Shown: positions 1-7,839, counted from the stretch's first letter. The stretch: 29,699 nucleotides of DNA from an uncultured Oscillospiraceae bacterium (GCA_934635545.1 CAKTZN010000004.1:1-29699), one strand, 5' to 3'. Program-made: numbers and translations. Notes: generated by a model not told the origin, from the letters alone.

Positions 1-963
1 GCGGTATTCCCGGGGCGTGACGCCGAAGGTCTTGCGGAACACCGCGGAGAATTTGCTCTGGTTTCCATAGCCCACCCGCCCGGCAATCTCGATGACCGGC
101 AATGAGGTGGCGGCCAGCAGCTCCGCCGCGTGCTGCATTTTCCGCTGGGTGGCGTACTGCAGGATGCTCTGGCCGTAGACGCCGCGGAAATAGTTCTTGA
201 CGCTGCTCTCGCTGACGTCAAAGAGCTGGGCAAACTCACGGGCGGTATGCTGTCGGGAGAGGTCGCGGGTGATGACCGCTTCGATCTGCTTCGCCATCTC
301 CACCTGCGACCTTGTATAGTAGGTCACAGGCGCCATCCGCGTCCCGGCGCCGCCGTATTGCAGCAGCGCCAGCAGGTCGATGACGGCGGTCTTCATCCCG
401 GTATGCCGTCCGGCGGCGGGCCAGTCGGGCAGGCTGCGCAGCCGGTCGGTCAGCTCCTCCGACAGAGGCATTTTCGCCACGAAGGTCTCGCCATCCGGGC
501 AGTAGCGCTGCCGCAGTGCGGCGATGTCCACGCCGAAGTACTCCCGCAGCAAGGCGCCGCCGGGTGTGGGCTGGGGATCAATGAAAAGCTCGACGCCCTC
601 GTACACCCGGCCGGGATAGACGTATTCGCTGCGGGCAAACCGCTCCGTCAGGGAGATGTGACCGGCCGCCACGAACACGCTGCTGTTGTCGTTGAGCACC
701 AGCTCACACCGGCCGCGGGTACAGTAGTTGATGATCAGCGGGCCCTTGGCCTCCGGCGCGCAGTCCGCCAGCACAGGGGCGGGCCAGGTGGGCGCGTCCA
801 CCGAGATCAGCGCCAGGGTGACGCCGGGAAACAGCGGAATGAACCGCATGCGGCCGCTGCCCTCTTCGCAGGAAAGCCGCAGCTCGACACACCCGTCCCC
901 TTCCGTCACTGTCACGCCGGGCAGTGAACGGCACTGCTTTATGATCTGCGCGGTATTGCTCAT
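1..963 (-). CDS. AraC-family transcriptional regulator (C-terminal end cut by window edge)
   Basis: An open frame reads from ATG at 963 (minus strand) to base 1 without a stop, giving 321 visible residues, so the 3' end is outside the window. The last ~100 residues form an AraC-type double helix-turn-helix. The second HTH is recognisable by IAGRVGYGNQSKFSAVFRK followed by TFGVTPREYR, the usual end of the domain, so only a few residues are probably missing. The first ~200 residues would be the effector-sensing part; I cannot name a ligand. AAGGGAG lies 8 nt before the ATG. The gene diverges from the ECF transporter operon starting at 1105, the normal arrangement for an activator of its neighbour. 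A TTGACA-like -35 (complement of 1016-1021) falls inside the inverted repeat at 998-1025, which suggests autoregulation; its -10 is poor. Confidence 0.9.
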   Translation of the reverse strand, partial: MSNTAQIIKQCRSLPGVTVTEGDGCVELRLSCEEGSGRMRFIPLFPGVTLALISVDAPTWPAPVLADCAPEAKGPLIINYCTRGRCELVLNDNSSVFVAAGHISLTERFARSEYVYPGRVYEGVELFIDPQPTPGGALLREYFGVDIAALRQRYCPDGETFVAKMPLSEELTDRLRSLPDWPAAGRHTGMKTAVIDLLALLQYGGAGTRMAPVTYYTRSQVEMAKQIEAVITRDLSRQHTAREFAQLFDVSESSVKNYFRGVYGQSILQYATQRKMQHAAELLAATSLPVIEIAGRVGYGNQSKFSAVFRKTFGVTPREYR

Positions 964-997
964 ATGGTGTTCTCCCTTTACGGTCATGAAATCTGTT

Positions 998-1025
998 GCC
1001 GTTTGGAGCAAAAATGTCAAACGGC
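998..1025. promoter_or_regulatory. Inverted repeat in AraC/ECF intergenic region, candidate AraC-family operator
   Basis: GCCGTTTG (998-1005) and CAAACGGC (1018-1025) are perfect 8-bp inverted arms with a 12-bp spacer. The repeat ends just upstream of where the -35 of the ECF promoter should be (about 1029-1034), and that -35 is poor, as in activator-dependent promoters. It also covers the TTGACA-like -35 of the divergent AraC gene. Assigning it to this regulator is inference from position. Confidence 0.5.
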
Positions 1026-1051
1026 GTATAGAAGCCGGGCGGACAAGTTGC

Positions 1052-1082
1052 TATAATGCTCTCGAGTTAGGTGTAGCTAACT
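1052..1082 (+). promoter_or_regulatory. Promoter -10 with operator A (AGTTAG-N6-CTAACT) over the transcription start
   Basis: TATAAT at 1052-1057 is a perfect -10 box with no good -35. The predicted start (about 1064) abuts the inverted repeat AGTTAG (1065-1070), spacer GTGTAG, CTAACT (1077-1082). A protein bound here would block the start site. The same RGTTAG-N6-CTAACY design recurs at 7772-7791 and 20781-20798, so I treat it as a shared repressor site. Confidence 0.6.
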
Positions 1083-1104
1083 GATAAACTCTGGAGGTAA
1101 CACT

Positions 1105-1689
1105 ATGAACAACAAGCTGCAGGCAAAGGATCTGATCAATATCGGTCTGTTTACCGTCCTCTATTTCGTGCTGGGCTGCTGCGTGGCCATCCCCATCGGC
1201 TTTGTGCCCATCTTTCTGCCTATCCTGGGCGCGCTGTGGACGCTGATCACCGGCATTCCCTTCATGCTGTTCGCCGTCCGCGTCAAGAAGTTCGGCATGG
1301 TGACCATCATGGCCATCCTCTCCGGTATCCTCATGGGTCTGACCGGCATGGGCTTCTGGGGCGTTCCCATGGGCGTGGTGTTCGGTCTGCTGGGTGACCT
1401 CATCATGAAGTCCGGCAATTACGCCAGCGCGAAGAAGACCATCCTGGGCTACGGCGTGTTCAGCCTGTGGATGATCGGCACCTACATCCCCATGTACTTC
1501 ATGGTCGAGCAGTCCCGGGCCGACTTCGCCGCCGGTTTCGGCGAGGAGTACGCCGACAAGGTCATGTCCGTGATGCCCATGTGGAGCATCGTGCTGGTCA
1601 TTGCCGGTATCTTCCTGTGCGCGCTGCTGGGCGGCCTGATCGGTAAGGCGCTGCTGAAGAAGCACTTTGCCAAGGCCGGCATCGCCTGA
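1105..1689 (+). CDS. ECF transporter S component, Trep_Strep/MptD-like family
   Basis: A 194-residue, very hydrophobic protein with about five or six membrane segments. It begins with a short polar N-terminus (MNNKLQAKDLINIGLFTVLY), as in the Trep_Strep/MptD family of putative substrate-binding S subunits of energy-coupling-factor transporters. Its identity is supported by the next two genes, which encode the T and A subunits; together they form a complete dedicated (group I) ECF transporter. TGGAGG sits 7 nt before the ATG. The stop overlaps the EcfT start by one base (TGATG at 1687-1691). The substrate is unknown. Some relatives lie near iron or siderophore genes with AraC regulators, which makes a metal chelate or cofactor possible but unproven. 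Confidence 0.8.
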   Translation: MNNKLQAKDLINIGLFTVLYFVLGCCVAIPIGFVPIFLPILGALWTLITGIPFMLFAVRVKKFGMVTIMAILSGILMGLTGMGFWGVPMGVVFGLLGDLIMKSGNYASAKKTILGYGVFSLWMIGTYIPMYFMVEQSRADFAAGFGEEYADKVMSVMPMWSIVLVIAGIFLCALLGGLIGKALLKKHFAKAGIA

Positions 1690-2417
1690 TGGAGGCGCTG
1701 ACCCATACCGCAAAGCGCCGGGGCCTGCTGCTGGATCCCCGCACCAAGCTGCTGATGCTCATTACCGTAACGTCGCTGATGCTGTCGACCGGCAACAGCG
1801 GCGTTATGAACATCGTCAAGCCGGTGCTGAGCGTGCTGCCCTTTATCCTGCTGCTGACGGAGGGGCGGTGGAAAACGGCACTGAAATACCTGGTGCTGTA
1901 CGCCGTGTGCTTCGCGCTGGAGCGGGTGGCGCTGTACTGCCTGTCGGGCCTTCCCGCGTTTTTGCTGCTGGCGGTGTGCGCCATCATGACCCGGTTCGCA
2001 CCCGGCATCATGATGGGGGCGTTCCTCATCGCCTCCACCTCGGTCAGCGATTTCATGGCGGCCATGAAGCGGATGCATGTTTCCGAGAAGATCGTCATTC
2101 CCCTGTCGGTGATCTTCCGCTTCTTCCCCACCATCGGCGAGGAGAATGCCGCCATTTCCGATGCCATGCGGATGCGGGGCATCCGCTTCGGCGGAAAGCA
2201 CCCCGGCAGGATGGTGGAGTACCGGCTGATCCCGCTGATGATCTCGGTGGTGAAGATCGGCGACGAGCTGTCCGCCGCTGCCCTGACCCGGGGGCTGGGC
2301 GCGCCGGTCAGGCGCACGGATATCTGTAAGATCGGGTTCCACTGGCAGGATGCGGTGATGATCCTTATTTGTATCGCGGGCTTTGCCCTGACGTTGGGAA
2401 GCAGGTGGCTGGGATGA
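1689..2417 (+). CDS. ECF transporter transmembrane subunit (EcfT)
   Basis: A 242-residue membrane protein of EcfT type that couples ATP hydrolysis to movement of the S component. The N-terminal LDPRTKLLML is characteristic of the family. Two cytoplasmic coupling motifs of the Ala-Arg-Gly type are visible, AMRMRGIRF near residue 160 and ALTRGLGAP near residue 200; these contact the ATPases. Several hydrophobic segments precede and one follows them. Its start overlaps the S-component stop by 1 nt and its stop overlaps the ATPase start by 4 nt (ATGA at 2414-2417), so the three proteins are translationally coupled. Confidence 0.88.
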   Translation: MEALTHTAKRRGLLLDPRTKLLMLITVTSLMLSTGNSGVMNIVKPVLSVLPFILLLTEGRWKTALKYLVLYAVCFALERVALYCLSGLPAFLLLAVCAIMTRFAPGIMMGAFLIASTSVSDFMAAMKRMHVSEKIVIPLSVIFRFFPTIGEENAAISDAMRMRGIRFGGKHPGRMVEYRLIPLMISVVKIGDELSAAALTRGLGAPVRRTDICKIGFHWQDAVMILICIAGFALTLGSRWLG

Positions 2418-3874
2418 TCCGCATGGACCATGTAACATTTACCTATCAATCGGACACCGCCGGCGGCGTCCGGGACATCGACCTGACCATACCGGAGGGG
2501 CAGGTGGTGGTGCTGTGCGGCGAGAGCGGCTGCGGCAAGACCACCGTGACCCGGCTCATCAACGGCCTCATTCCCCACTATTTCGAGGGGAAGCTGTCCG
2601 GCAGCGTGCATGTGGACGGCAAAGACGTGGCCCAACAGCCTCTGTGGGACACGGCACGGCAGGTGGGCAGCGTGTTCCAGAATCCCCGGTCCCAGTTCTT
2701 CAACGTGGACACCACCAGCGAGATCACCTTCGGCTGCGAGAATCTGGGCATGCCCCGGGAGGAGATCCTGGGGCGGCTGGAACATACCGTGTCGGCGCTG
2801 AAGCTGGAAAATCTACTGGATCGCAGCATCTTCGAGCTGTCCGGCGGCGAAAAGCAGAAGATCGCCTGCGCCGGGGCCTTTATGATGGAGCCCCAGGTGT
2901 TCGTGCTGGATGAGCCGTCCTCCAATCTGGACGCGGACGCCATTCTGGATCTGCGGCAGGTCATCGCCTATCTGAAATCTCTGGGCAAGACGGTGGTGCT
3001 GTCGGAACACCGGCTGTACTATCTGCAGGGGGTGGCCGACCGGTACATCTATATGCAGGACGGCAGTATCCGCGGCGACTATACGCAGGCGGAGTTTGAC
3101 CGTATCTCCGACGAGGAACGGCGGGCCATGGGCCTTCGGGCCGTCAGTCTCGGCGCCCTGACCGGCAGCGGCAGCACCGGCAGCCGCCAGACGGCGGCGC
3201 TGCGGGACTTCCGTTTTGCCTATAAAAACGCGCCGGAGACGCTGCATATCGGCGACGCCGACATCCCCTACGGCGGTATTATCGGCATCATCGGCCACAA
3301 CGGGGCGGGAAAATCCACCTTCTCCCGGTGCTTCTGCGGGCTGGAGAAGCGCTGCGGCACCGTGACGGTGGACGGCACCGCCTTCCGGCCCAGGGAGCGG
3401 CTGAACCGCTGCTATATGGTCATGCAGGACGCGGGGCACCAACTCTTTACCGAGAGCGTGCTGGGCGAGGTGCTGATCAGCACGCCGGACGAGAATGAGG
3501 CCGCGGCCAGGGAAATTCTGGCCCGGCTCGATCTGACGCCCTATCTGGAGCGTCACCCGGCGTCCCTTTCCGGCGGGCAGAAGCAGCGGCTGGCCATCGC
3601 CTCCGCCATAGCGGCGGAGCGCGCGGTGCTGTTTTTTGACGAGCCCACCAGCGGCCTGGACTATCGCCACATGCTGCAGACGGCGCAGCTTCTCAAGCAG
3701 CTCCGACAGAATGGCCGGACGGCCTATATCATCACCCACGACCCGGAGCTGATCTGCGAATGCTGCACCGACATCCTCCATCTGGAGGCGGGCAGCATCG
3801 TGGAGAGCTATCCCATGGACGACGCGGGCGTGCGCAGGATCCGGGCGTTTTTCCGGATCGACGACGCCCATTGA
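2414..3874 (+). CDS. ECF transporter ATPase, two ABC domains fused in one chain
   Basis: A 486-residue protein with two complete ABC nucleotide-binding domains, replacing the separate EcfA and EcfA' of most systems. First domain: Walker A GESGCGKTT (~36-44), Q-loop at QNPRSQFF, signature LSGGEKQK (~142-149), Walker B VFVLDEP (~162-168). Second domain: Walker A GHNGAGKST (~294-302), signature LSGGQKQR (~385-392), Walker B VLFFDEP (~405-411), H-loop THD near 441. I start at 2414 (MIRMDH) because this ATG forms an ATGA overlap with the EcfT stop; an upstream ATG at 2369 would only add EcfT-overlapping sequence. It is the last gene of the operon before the terminator at 3890. Confidence 0.92.
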   Translation: MIRMDHVTFTYQSDTAGGVRDIDLTIPEGQVVVLCGESGCGKTTVTRLINGLIPHYFEGKLSGSVHVDGKDVAQQPLWDTARQVGSVFQNPRSQFFNVDTTSEITFGCENLGMPREEILGRLEHTVSALKLENLLDRSIFELSGGEKQKIACAGAFMMEPQVFVLDEPSSNLDADAILDLRQVIAYLKSLGKTVVLSEHRLYYLQGVADRYIYMQDGSIRGDYTQAEFDRISDEERRAMGLRAVSLGALTGSGSTGSRQTAALRDFRFAYKNAPETLHIGDADIPYGGIIGIIGHNGAGKSTFSRCFCGLEKRCGTVTVDGTAFRPRERLNRCYMVMQDAGHQLFTESVLGEVLISTPDENEAAAREILARLDLTPYLERHPASLSGGQKQRLAIASAIAAERAVLFFDEPTSGLDYRHMLQTAQLLKQLRQNGRTAYIITHDPELICECCTDILHLEAGSIVESYPMDDAGVRRIRAFFRIDDAH

Positions 3875-3889
3875 CCCACCATTGACCCG

Positions 3890-3923
3890 GCTCCCGTACA
3901 GGATACCTGTACGGGAGCTTTTT
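3890..3923 (+). terminator. Intrinsic terminator of the ECF operon
   Basis: A perfect 12-bp stem GCTCCCGTACAG (3890-3901) / CTGTACGGGAGC (3907-3918) with a 5-nt loop, followed by TTTTT (3919-3923). It lies 15 nt after the ATPase stop. The opposing gene ends at 3927, but the minus-strand reading has no U-tract, so the terminator is mainly for the plus strand. Confidence 0.9.
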
Positions 3924-3926
3924 CGC

Positions 3927-4832
3927 TTATTGCTTCAATATCTCCACGATCTGCCCGAAGTCCTCTCTGGCCTCTTTATAGTACGGCAGCATGCAGTAGC
4001 AGTGGGTCATTCTGGGCCGCACCGTGACGGTACAGGGGACATCCGCACTCTGGCAGGCGGCCTCGAACTCCGGCCACGCACCGTAGAGCACCTCGTCGGC
4101 GCTGTAATAGAAATGGATATCCCCCACACCGGCGTAATTTCCCAGAGAGGGCGCCAGCATGTATTCCGGCACGTTGGCCTGTCCGTGGCGCATGAGCTTC
4201 TCCCCTTTGGCCATGAAGGCATAGTCGATGGCCACGTCGCGGGCGTTCAGGGCCTGCATACGGGCCCTTTCCCCGTCGTTCCAGGGTACCTCGCCGGGGG
4301 AGACGGCCACGATGTGCCGTGGCTGGGGGATGGGCGTGCCCAGGGCGCTGTTGTGGGCGGCCATGCCCAGGGCCAGCGCGCCGCCGGAGGAAAAGCCGCA
4401 GGTGCTGACATTTCCGCCGCCGTAGAGGGCTGTCATCTGGCGGTAGCACTCGTAGGCCATGTCGTAGCTGACGGTGATGCAGTGCTCGGTGCAGAGGGGG
4501 TAGATGGGGAACCACACGTCGCAGCCCGTGCCGTAGCACAGCTTCCGCAGCACGGCGGCATCGCCCTTGTCGGGGCCGATGACCATACCGCCGCCGAAAA
4601 AGAACAGGATGGCCCGCTTGGCTGGTTCCTTCGCCGCCCGGACGATGAGGCACGGAAAGCCTTTTATCATCTTCTTTTCATAGTGGGCCTTGTGATCCGT
4701 GGGCATAAAGAAGCCCCGGCCCCGGTTGGCCTTTTCGATGGCCTTCAGCAATTCCTCCTCCGGCAGGGCAAACGCCTTTTTGGCGCCGGAGAGCCGATAG
4801 GCGGCACGCAGTGCCGCTGCACCGATGCTCAT
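3927..4832 (-). CDS. Alpha/beta hydrolase, hormone-sensitive-lipase-like esterase
   Basis: A 301-residue serine hydrolase. AILFFFGGGMVIG (~74-86) holds the oxyanion-hole glycine run equivalent to HGGG of HSL-type esterases, although the usual His is Phe here. GFSSG (~146-150) carries the nucleophile Ser148. Plausible Asp and His of the triad are D246 (YYSADEVLYG) and H277 (MTHCYC). No signal peptide, so probably cytoplasmic. Its ATG overlaps the stop of the upstream methyltransferase (ATGA, 4832-4829), which makes it the last gene of the minus-strand operon that I start at 7726. Substrate unknown; an ester or acyl group made or removed by this operon is the natural guess. Confidence 0.85.
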   Translation of the reverse strand: MSIGAAALRAAYRLSGAKKAFALPEEELLKAIEKANRGRGFFMPTDHKAHYEKKMIKGFPCLIVRAAKEPAKRAILFFFGGGMVIGPDKGDAAVLRKLCYGTGCDVWFPIYPLCTEHCITVSYDMAYECYRQMTALYGGGNVSTCGFSSGGALALGMAAHNSALGTPIPQPRHIVAVSPGEVPWNDGERARMQALNARDVAIDYAFMAKGEKLMRHGQANVPEYMLAPSLGNYAGVGDIHFYYSADEVLYGAWPEFEAACQSADVPCTVTVRPRMTHCYCMLPYYKEAREDFGQIVEILKQ

Positions 4833-5449
4833 TGTCCGATTCCTCCCTTGACGGCTGTTACGCAGAGCCAGCCCATTCCGTTCTTATGCACCCGGACATC
4901 CCGAAAGCCGGACTGCTCCAGCGCGTCCTTCAGTTGGGTGTCCCGGTAGACGGTCATGCCGTCGATGCGATCCGGCCACTTGCTGTCCTTCTCGGGGTCG
5001 CTGCACTCGCAGCAGATGAGAAATGTACCGCCGGGCTTCAGCACACGGCAGACCTCCCGGAAGCACTGCGGCAGGCCGGGCCAGAAATAGACCGTTTCAA
5101 AGGCCGTGACCGCGTCGAACCAGTCCGACGCGAAGATCATGTCGGCGACGCTGCCCTGCAGCACCGTGCAGCGGCCCTCACGGATGGCCTGGGCATTGAC
5201 CTTCCGCGCCTTTTCCGCGCTGACGGGCGAGTAGTCGATGCCCTTGACCACGCCGCCGGGGCATTTTTTCAGCAGCTTTTTCATATTGGCGCCACCGCCG
5301 CAGCCGCAGTCCAGCACCGCCGCGTCCGGGGCGATATGCAGGAACGAAAGGCCCCACCGCGCCAACGGCCCGTGGCACAGGTTCATCATGGACACCATCA
5401 TTTGTCCGCCAAGGCCGGTGGGCCGGCGGGTATTTTCCAGAAATGACAT
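4829..5449 (-). CDS. Class I SAM-dependent methyltransferase
   Basis: A 206-residue Rossmann-type methyltransferase. Motif I is VLDCGCGGGANM (~45-56) and binds S-adenosylmethionine. The acidic end of strand 2 is GIDYS (~70-74). The FDAVTAFETVYFW segment and RVLKPGGTFLICCE (motif III) follow in the order of UbiE/Methyltransf_11 enzymes. The substrate-binding part is short, so a small molecule is more likely than a macromolecule. GGGAGGGG lies just before the ATG at 5449. It is 18 nt downstream of the membrane protein gene and overlaps the hydrolase gene by 4 nt, so it lies within the same transcript. Confidence 0.87.
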   Translation of the reverse strand: MSFLENTRRPTGLGGQMMVSMMNLCHGPLARWGLSFLHIAPDAAVLDCGCGGGANMKKLLKKCPGGVVKGIDYSPVSAEKARKVNAQAIREGRCTVLQGSVADMIFASDWFDAVTAFETVYFWPGLPQCFREVCRVLKPGGTFLICCECSDPEKDSKWPDRIDGMTVYRDTQLKDALEQSGFRDVRVHKNGMGWLCVTAVKGGIGQ

Positions 5450-5467
5450 AGAATTCCCCTCCCAGGA

Positions 5468-6184
5468 TCAGTTTTTACCGGCGTGCCGTCCCAGCCAGAT
5501 GCCGTTGGCCAGCATCCAGATCAGCAGCGACGCGTTGCCGGAGCACTGGCTCAGCACGAAGTCCCAGGTGGAGATCTCCGCGCCCAGCGCCTGGCGGATA
5601 TCCGGGATCAGCGCCAGCACCGCCTGCCAGACCAGCATGTGGAACACCAGCATTTTTCGGGGCAGAGCCGTTTTCCTTGTCAGCACGGCCCAGGCGCTGC
5701 CCAGGGCGAAGAGGAACATCCCGGCGTAGGACAGCAGCATGGCCGGGAACACGCGGCTGTAATACCCCTGCATGAGCGCCGCCGTCTCCTGACGGCCCAG
5801 CAGCGGCGCCAGCGTGCTGGTCCAGTCGGCCAGGCTGCCGATAAAGAAATGGAGCGCGGCGGCAGAGGCCACATAGATCACGCCGCCCAGCAGAATGACG
5901 CGGCGGGTCCCGGCGTACTGGGGCATGACCTGCCGGTAAAAGACCCGGACGGTGAAAAAGCCCAGGGCCATGCCCAAAAGGCCCGTGGCCAGCAGCAGCG
6001 GCAGGCGCCACGCCGGAAACGAGCCGTTCAGGTATGCCTCCCGCAGGAAGAGGCCGCTGTCTCCCGCGTCGGCGGGGATCACGCTCAGGCACAGGTCGCC
6101 CACCAGCATCAGCGCCGCGCTGAGGGCGGCCAGCCAGCAATCCCGGCGGCAGACCGCTTCGCCGTTTGTGATCGTATCCTTCAT
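5468..6184 (-). CDS. Multi-pass membrane protein (possibly DUF6796-like)
   Basis: A 238-residue protein with about six hydrophobic segments separated by short loops. A conserved-looking N-terminal stretch is DLCLSVIPADAGDSGLF between the first two helices. I see no transporter, enzyme or signal motif. It resembles the DUF6796 group of clostridial membrane proteins, but I could not verify this. AAAGGAGG is placed 8 nt before the ATG. It sits between the amino-thiazoline-hydrolase-like gene (95-nt gap) and the class I methyltransferase (18-nt gap), so it may export, import or hold at the membrane the compound handled by the operon. That role is inference. Confidence 0.75.
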   Translation of the reverse strand: MKDTITNGEAVCRRDCWLAALSAALMLVGDLCLSVIPADAGDSGLFLREAYLNGSFPAWRLPLLLATGLLGMALGFFTVRVFYRQVMPQYAGTRRVILLGGVIYVASAAALHFFIGSLADWTSTLAPLLGRQETAALMQGYYSRVFPAMLLSYAGMFLFALGSAWAVLTRKTALPRKMLVFHMLVWQAVLALIPDIRQALGAEISTWDFVLSQCSGNASLLIWMLANGIWLGRHAGKN

Positions 6185-6279
6185 GGTGTGTCCTCCTTTG
6201 AAATTCCCGTCCGGCCGGGCTTGTCATCACAGCGGGACTATCGCGCAGTATGCTCTCATACCCCGCCCTGTCGGCCGGA

Positions 6280-6882
6280 TCACCTTCCCCTGATCTTCAG
6301 GCAGAAGTCGCAGCAGTCGCCGCCCCGGCCCAGGGTCTTTGTCCGGTGCCAGCAGAGCATGGGGTGCATGCCGTCGTAGGTGATATCGTCACTGTCGCAG
6401 AAGCAATGGCACAGCTCCGGGCAGCCATAGTGCACACAGGTGTCGTGATAGGGACACTTCGTCATGTCGATGCGCCACACGCCGCCGGTGGTCTGGATAT
6501 CCGTGGCGGCAAAGCCCGCCGCCGGGCCGAAGAACTTCGGCGTCTCACGGGAGAAGATGGCCGGTACGATGCGGTACAGGCCGGGGATCTTCATCAGCTT
6601 CAGGAACGCCTTCTTCTGCCGCCACGCTTTCTGCTCCACATAGCTGTGGACCGTCTGCAGGGCCTCCTCCTTTGGCATCACCCTTTGCAGCGTCTCATAG
6701 GCCGCGATACCCGGCAGGATCTGGTTTTCCAGGTGGCGCTGCTTCTCCTTGCTTGCGCCGGCGTTCTCCGCCCGCAGCGCCTGCAGCCGCGCGTCAAAGG
6801 CGGCGTTCAGCGTCTCGGCCTGCGCCGGAAAGCGCTGTGCCGCCGTCTGTTGAAAATTTACCGCGATATAACTGGGTTTCAT
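6280..6882 (-). CDS. L-2-amino-thiazoline-4-carboxylic acid hydrolase-like protein
   Basis: A 200-residue protein matching the ATC_hydrolase family. The first ~110 residues are helical and the C-terminal ~60 carry ten cysteines, in the pattern CPYHDTCVHYGCPELCHCFC (~143-162), then MHPMLCWHRTKTLGRGGDCC (~172-191) and a final Cys at ~194. In Pseudomonas an enzyme of this name opens the thiazoline ring on the way to L-cysteine. The role of the many clostridial relatives is not established and the cysteines could bind a metal. AAGGGGGAGC precedes the ATG. It is 52 nt downstream of the LCM methyltransferase gene. Confidence 0.8.
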   Translation of the reverse strand: MKPSYIAVNFQQTAAQRFPAQAETLNAAFDARLQALRAENAGASKEKQRHLENQILPGIAAYETLQRVMPKEEALQTVHSYVEQKAWRQKKAFLKLMKIPGLYRIVPAIFSRETPKFFGPAAGFAATDIQTTGGVWRIDMTKCPYHDTCVHYGCPELCHCFCDSDDITYDGMHPMLCWHRTKTLGRGGDCCDFCLKIRGR

Positions 6883-6934
6883 AAAAGCTCCCCCTTACCA
6901 TTATTTCATGTACGGCGCGCCCGCGCCTCATACT

Positions 6935-7726
6935 TCACGCCTTTCGCTCCAGTACCACGATCCGGTTGGAGATATTCCGCACCGCCGGCAGCTTGTCCAG
7001 CAGCTTATAGACCGGCACGAACACCGCCATGCCCTCGGTCAGGCAGTGCTCCGCCACAAAGTGGAAGTCCGGCAGCAGCGCCGCCAGCGTCCGGCCATCC
7101 CTGACGCCCCAGGTGAATTTCGCGTTGCTGCCCTCGATGGACTTCTCCTTGAACCGCTTCACCACCATGGGATTCATGGTCTCCACCAGTACGGCGGCCT
7201 GGGGGAAGCGTCCGGCGATAACGGCAAAGATCCGCTGCACATCCGCCTCCGTCAGGTACATGGTCAGGCCCTCGATGATGATCAGCACCGGCGCGTCGGT
7301 CTCTTCGATCCGGCTGCCCCAGTCGTCCATGGCGGACATGGCGATCTGGGTAACGGCGCCGCTCTCCGGCAACAGCTTCTCCCGCACGGCCATGGTCTCC
7401 GGCAGATCCAGGTTATACCAATGGCGGTACCCCGTCATCCGATAGCACCGGGTGTCCAGCCCGCAGGCGATGTTCACCACCACGGCGCCGGGATGGCCCG
7501 CCAGATACGCCGTCGTCAGCCTGTCCAGCACGATGGTACGGGCGATGACGCCGCTGCGCATGGCGGTGTCCTTCTCTGCCAGGGAGAAGTCGTAGTCCAG
7601 CTTCTCCACGATCTCCTCCGCCTTCACGTCCCGGATCACACCCCGGCCCCGGCTCTCCTTGGCCCGGGCGTAGACGGTCTGCAGCATGGTCTCCGGCACA
7701 CCGGAGAGGGTGATCTTCTCGTTCAT
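6935..7726 (-). CDS. LCM/TcmP-like SAM-dependent O-methyltransferase
   Basis: A 263-residue protein of the leucine-carboxyl-methyltransferase fold (COG3315 type, which includes polyketide O-methyltransferases such as TcmP). Diagnostic features are IRDVKAEEIVEKLDYDF (~31-47), the SAM-binding NIACGLDTRCYR (~85-96), the acidic NLDLPE that follows, and IIIEGLTMYL (~150-160). It is a soluble enzyme that probably methylates a carboxylate or hydroxyl on a small molecule. AGGAGG lies ~10 nt before the ATG. It is the first gene of the probable five-gene operon running down to 3927, and the leader before it carries operator B (7772-7791). Confidence 0.87.
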   Translation of the reverse strand: MNEKITLSGVPETMLQTVYARAKESRGRGVIRDVKAEEIVEKLDYDFSLAEKDTAMRSGVIARTIVLDRLTTAYLAGHPGAVVVNIACGLDTRCYRMTGYRHWYNLDLPETMAVREKLLPESGAVTQIAMSAMDDWGSRIEETDAPVLIIIEGLTMYLTEADVQRIFAVIAGRFPQAAVLVETMNPMVVKRFKEKSIEGSNAKFTWGVRDGRTLAALLPDFHFVAEHCLTEGMAVFVPVYKLLDKLPAVRNISNRIVVLERKA

Positions 7727-7771
7727 ATCCGTTCTGCCTCCTGACAGTGTTGCTCTGTCTTTTATCGCTTC

Positions 7772-7791
7772 CGGTTAGCGTAATCTAACCG
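7772..7791. promoter_or_regulatory. Operator B: CGGTTAG-N6-CTAACCG inverted repeat
   Basis: Perfect 7-bp arms CGGTTAG (7772-7778) and CTAACCG (7785-7791) with spacer CGTAAT. It lies 46 nt upstream of the methyltransferase ATG and about 45 nt downstream of the predicted transcription start. It has the same arms and the same 6-bp spacing as sites at 1065-1082 and 20781-20798. Confidence 0.65.
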
Positions 7792-7806
7792 TCACAGTTT
7801 TGAAAA

Positions 7807-7821
7807 GCTGCCCGCGGCAGC
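7807..7821 (-). other. Leader hairpin with short T-run, possible attenuator
   Basis: Read on the minus strand, GCTGCC-GCG-GGCAGC (7821-7807) is followed by TTTT (7806-7803). It lies between the promoter at 7868-7840 and operator B. A 6-bp GC stem with four T residues could be a weak early terminator. The leader of the gene at 20846 also has a GC hairpin between promoter and operator. Confidence 0.35.
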
Positions 7822-7839
7822 CAATCCTTTCGACATGGT

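Noticed and set aside
1065..1082. Operator A as a classical DtxR/IdeR iron box
   Set aside because: The half-site GTTAG resembles part of an IdeR/DtxR box, but those sites have arms almost touching, whereas here all three copies have 6 bp between arms and lack the outer TTA/TAA. Iron control remains possible but is not supported by spacing.
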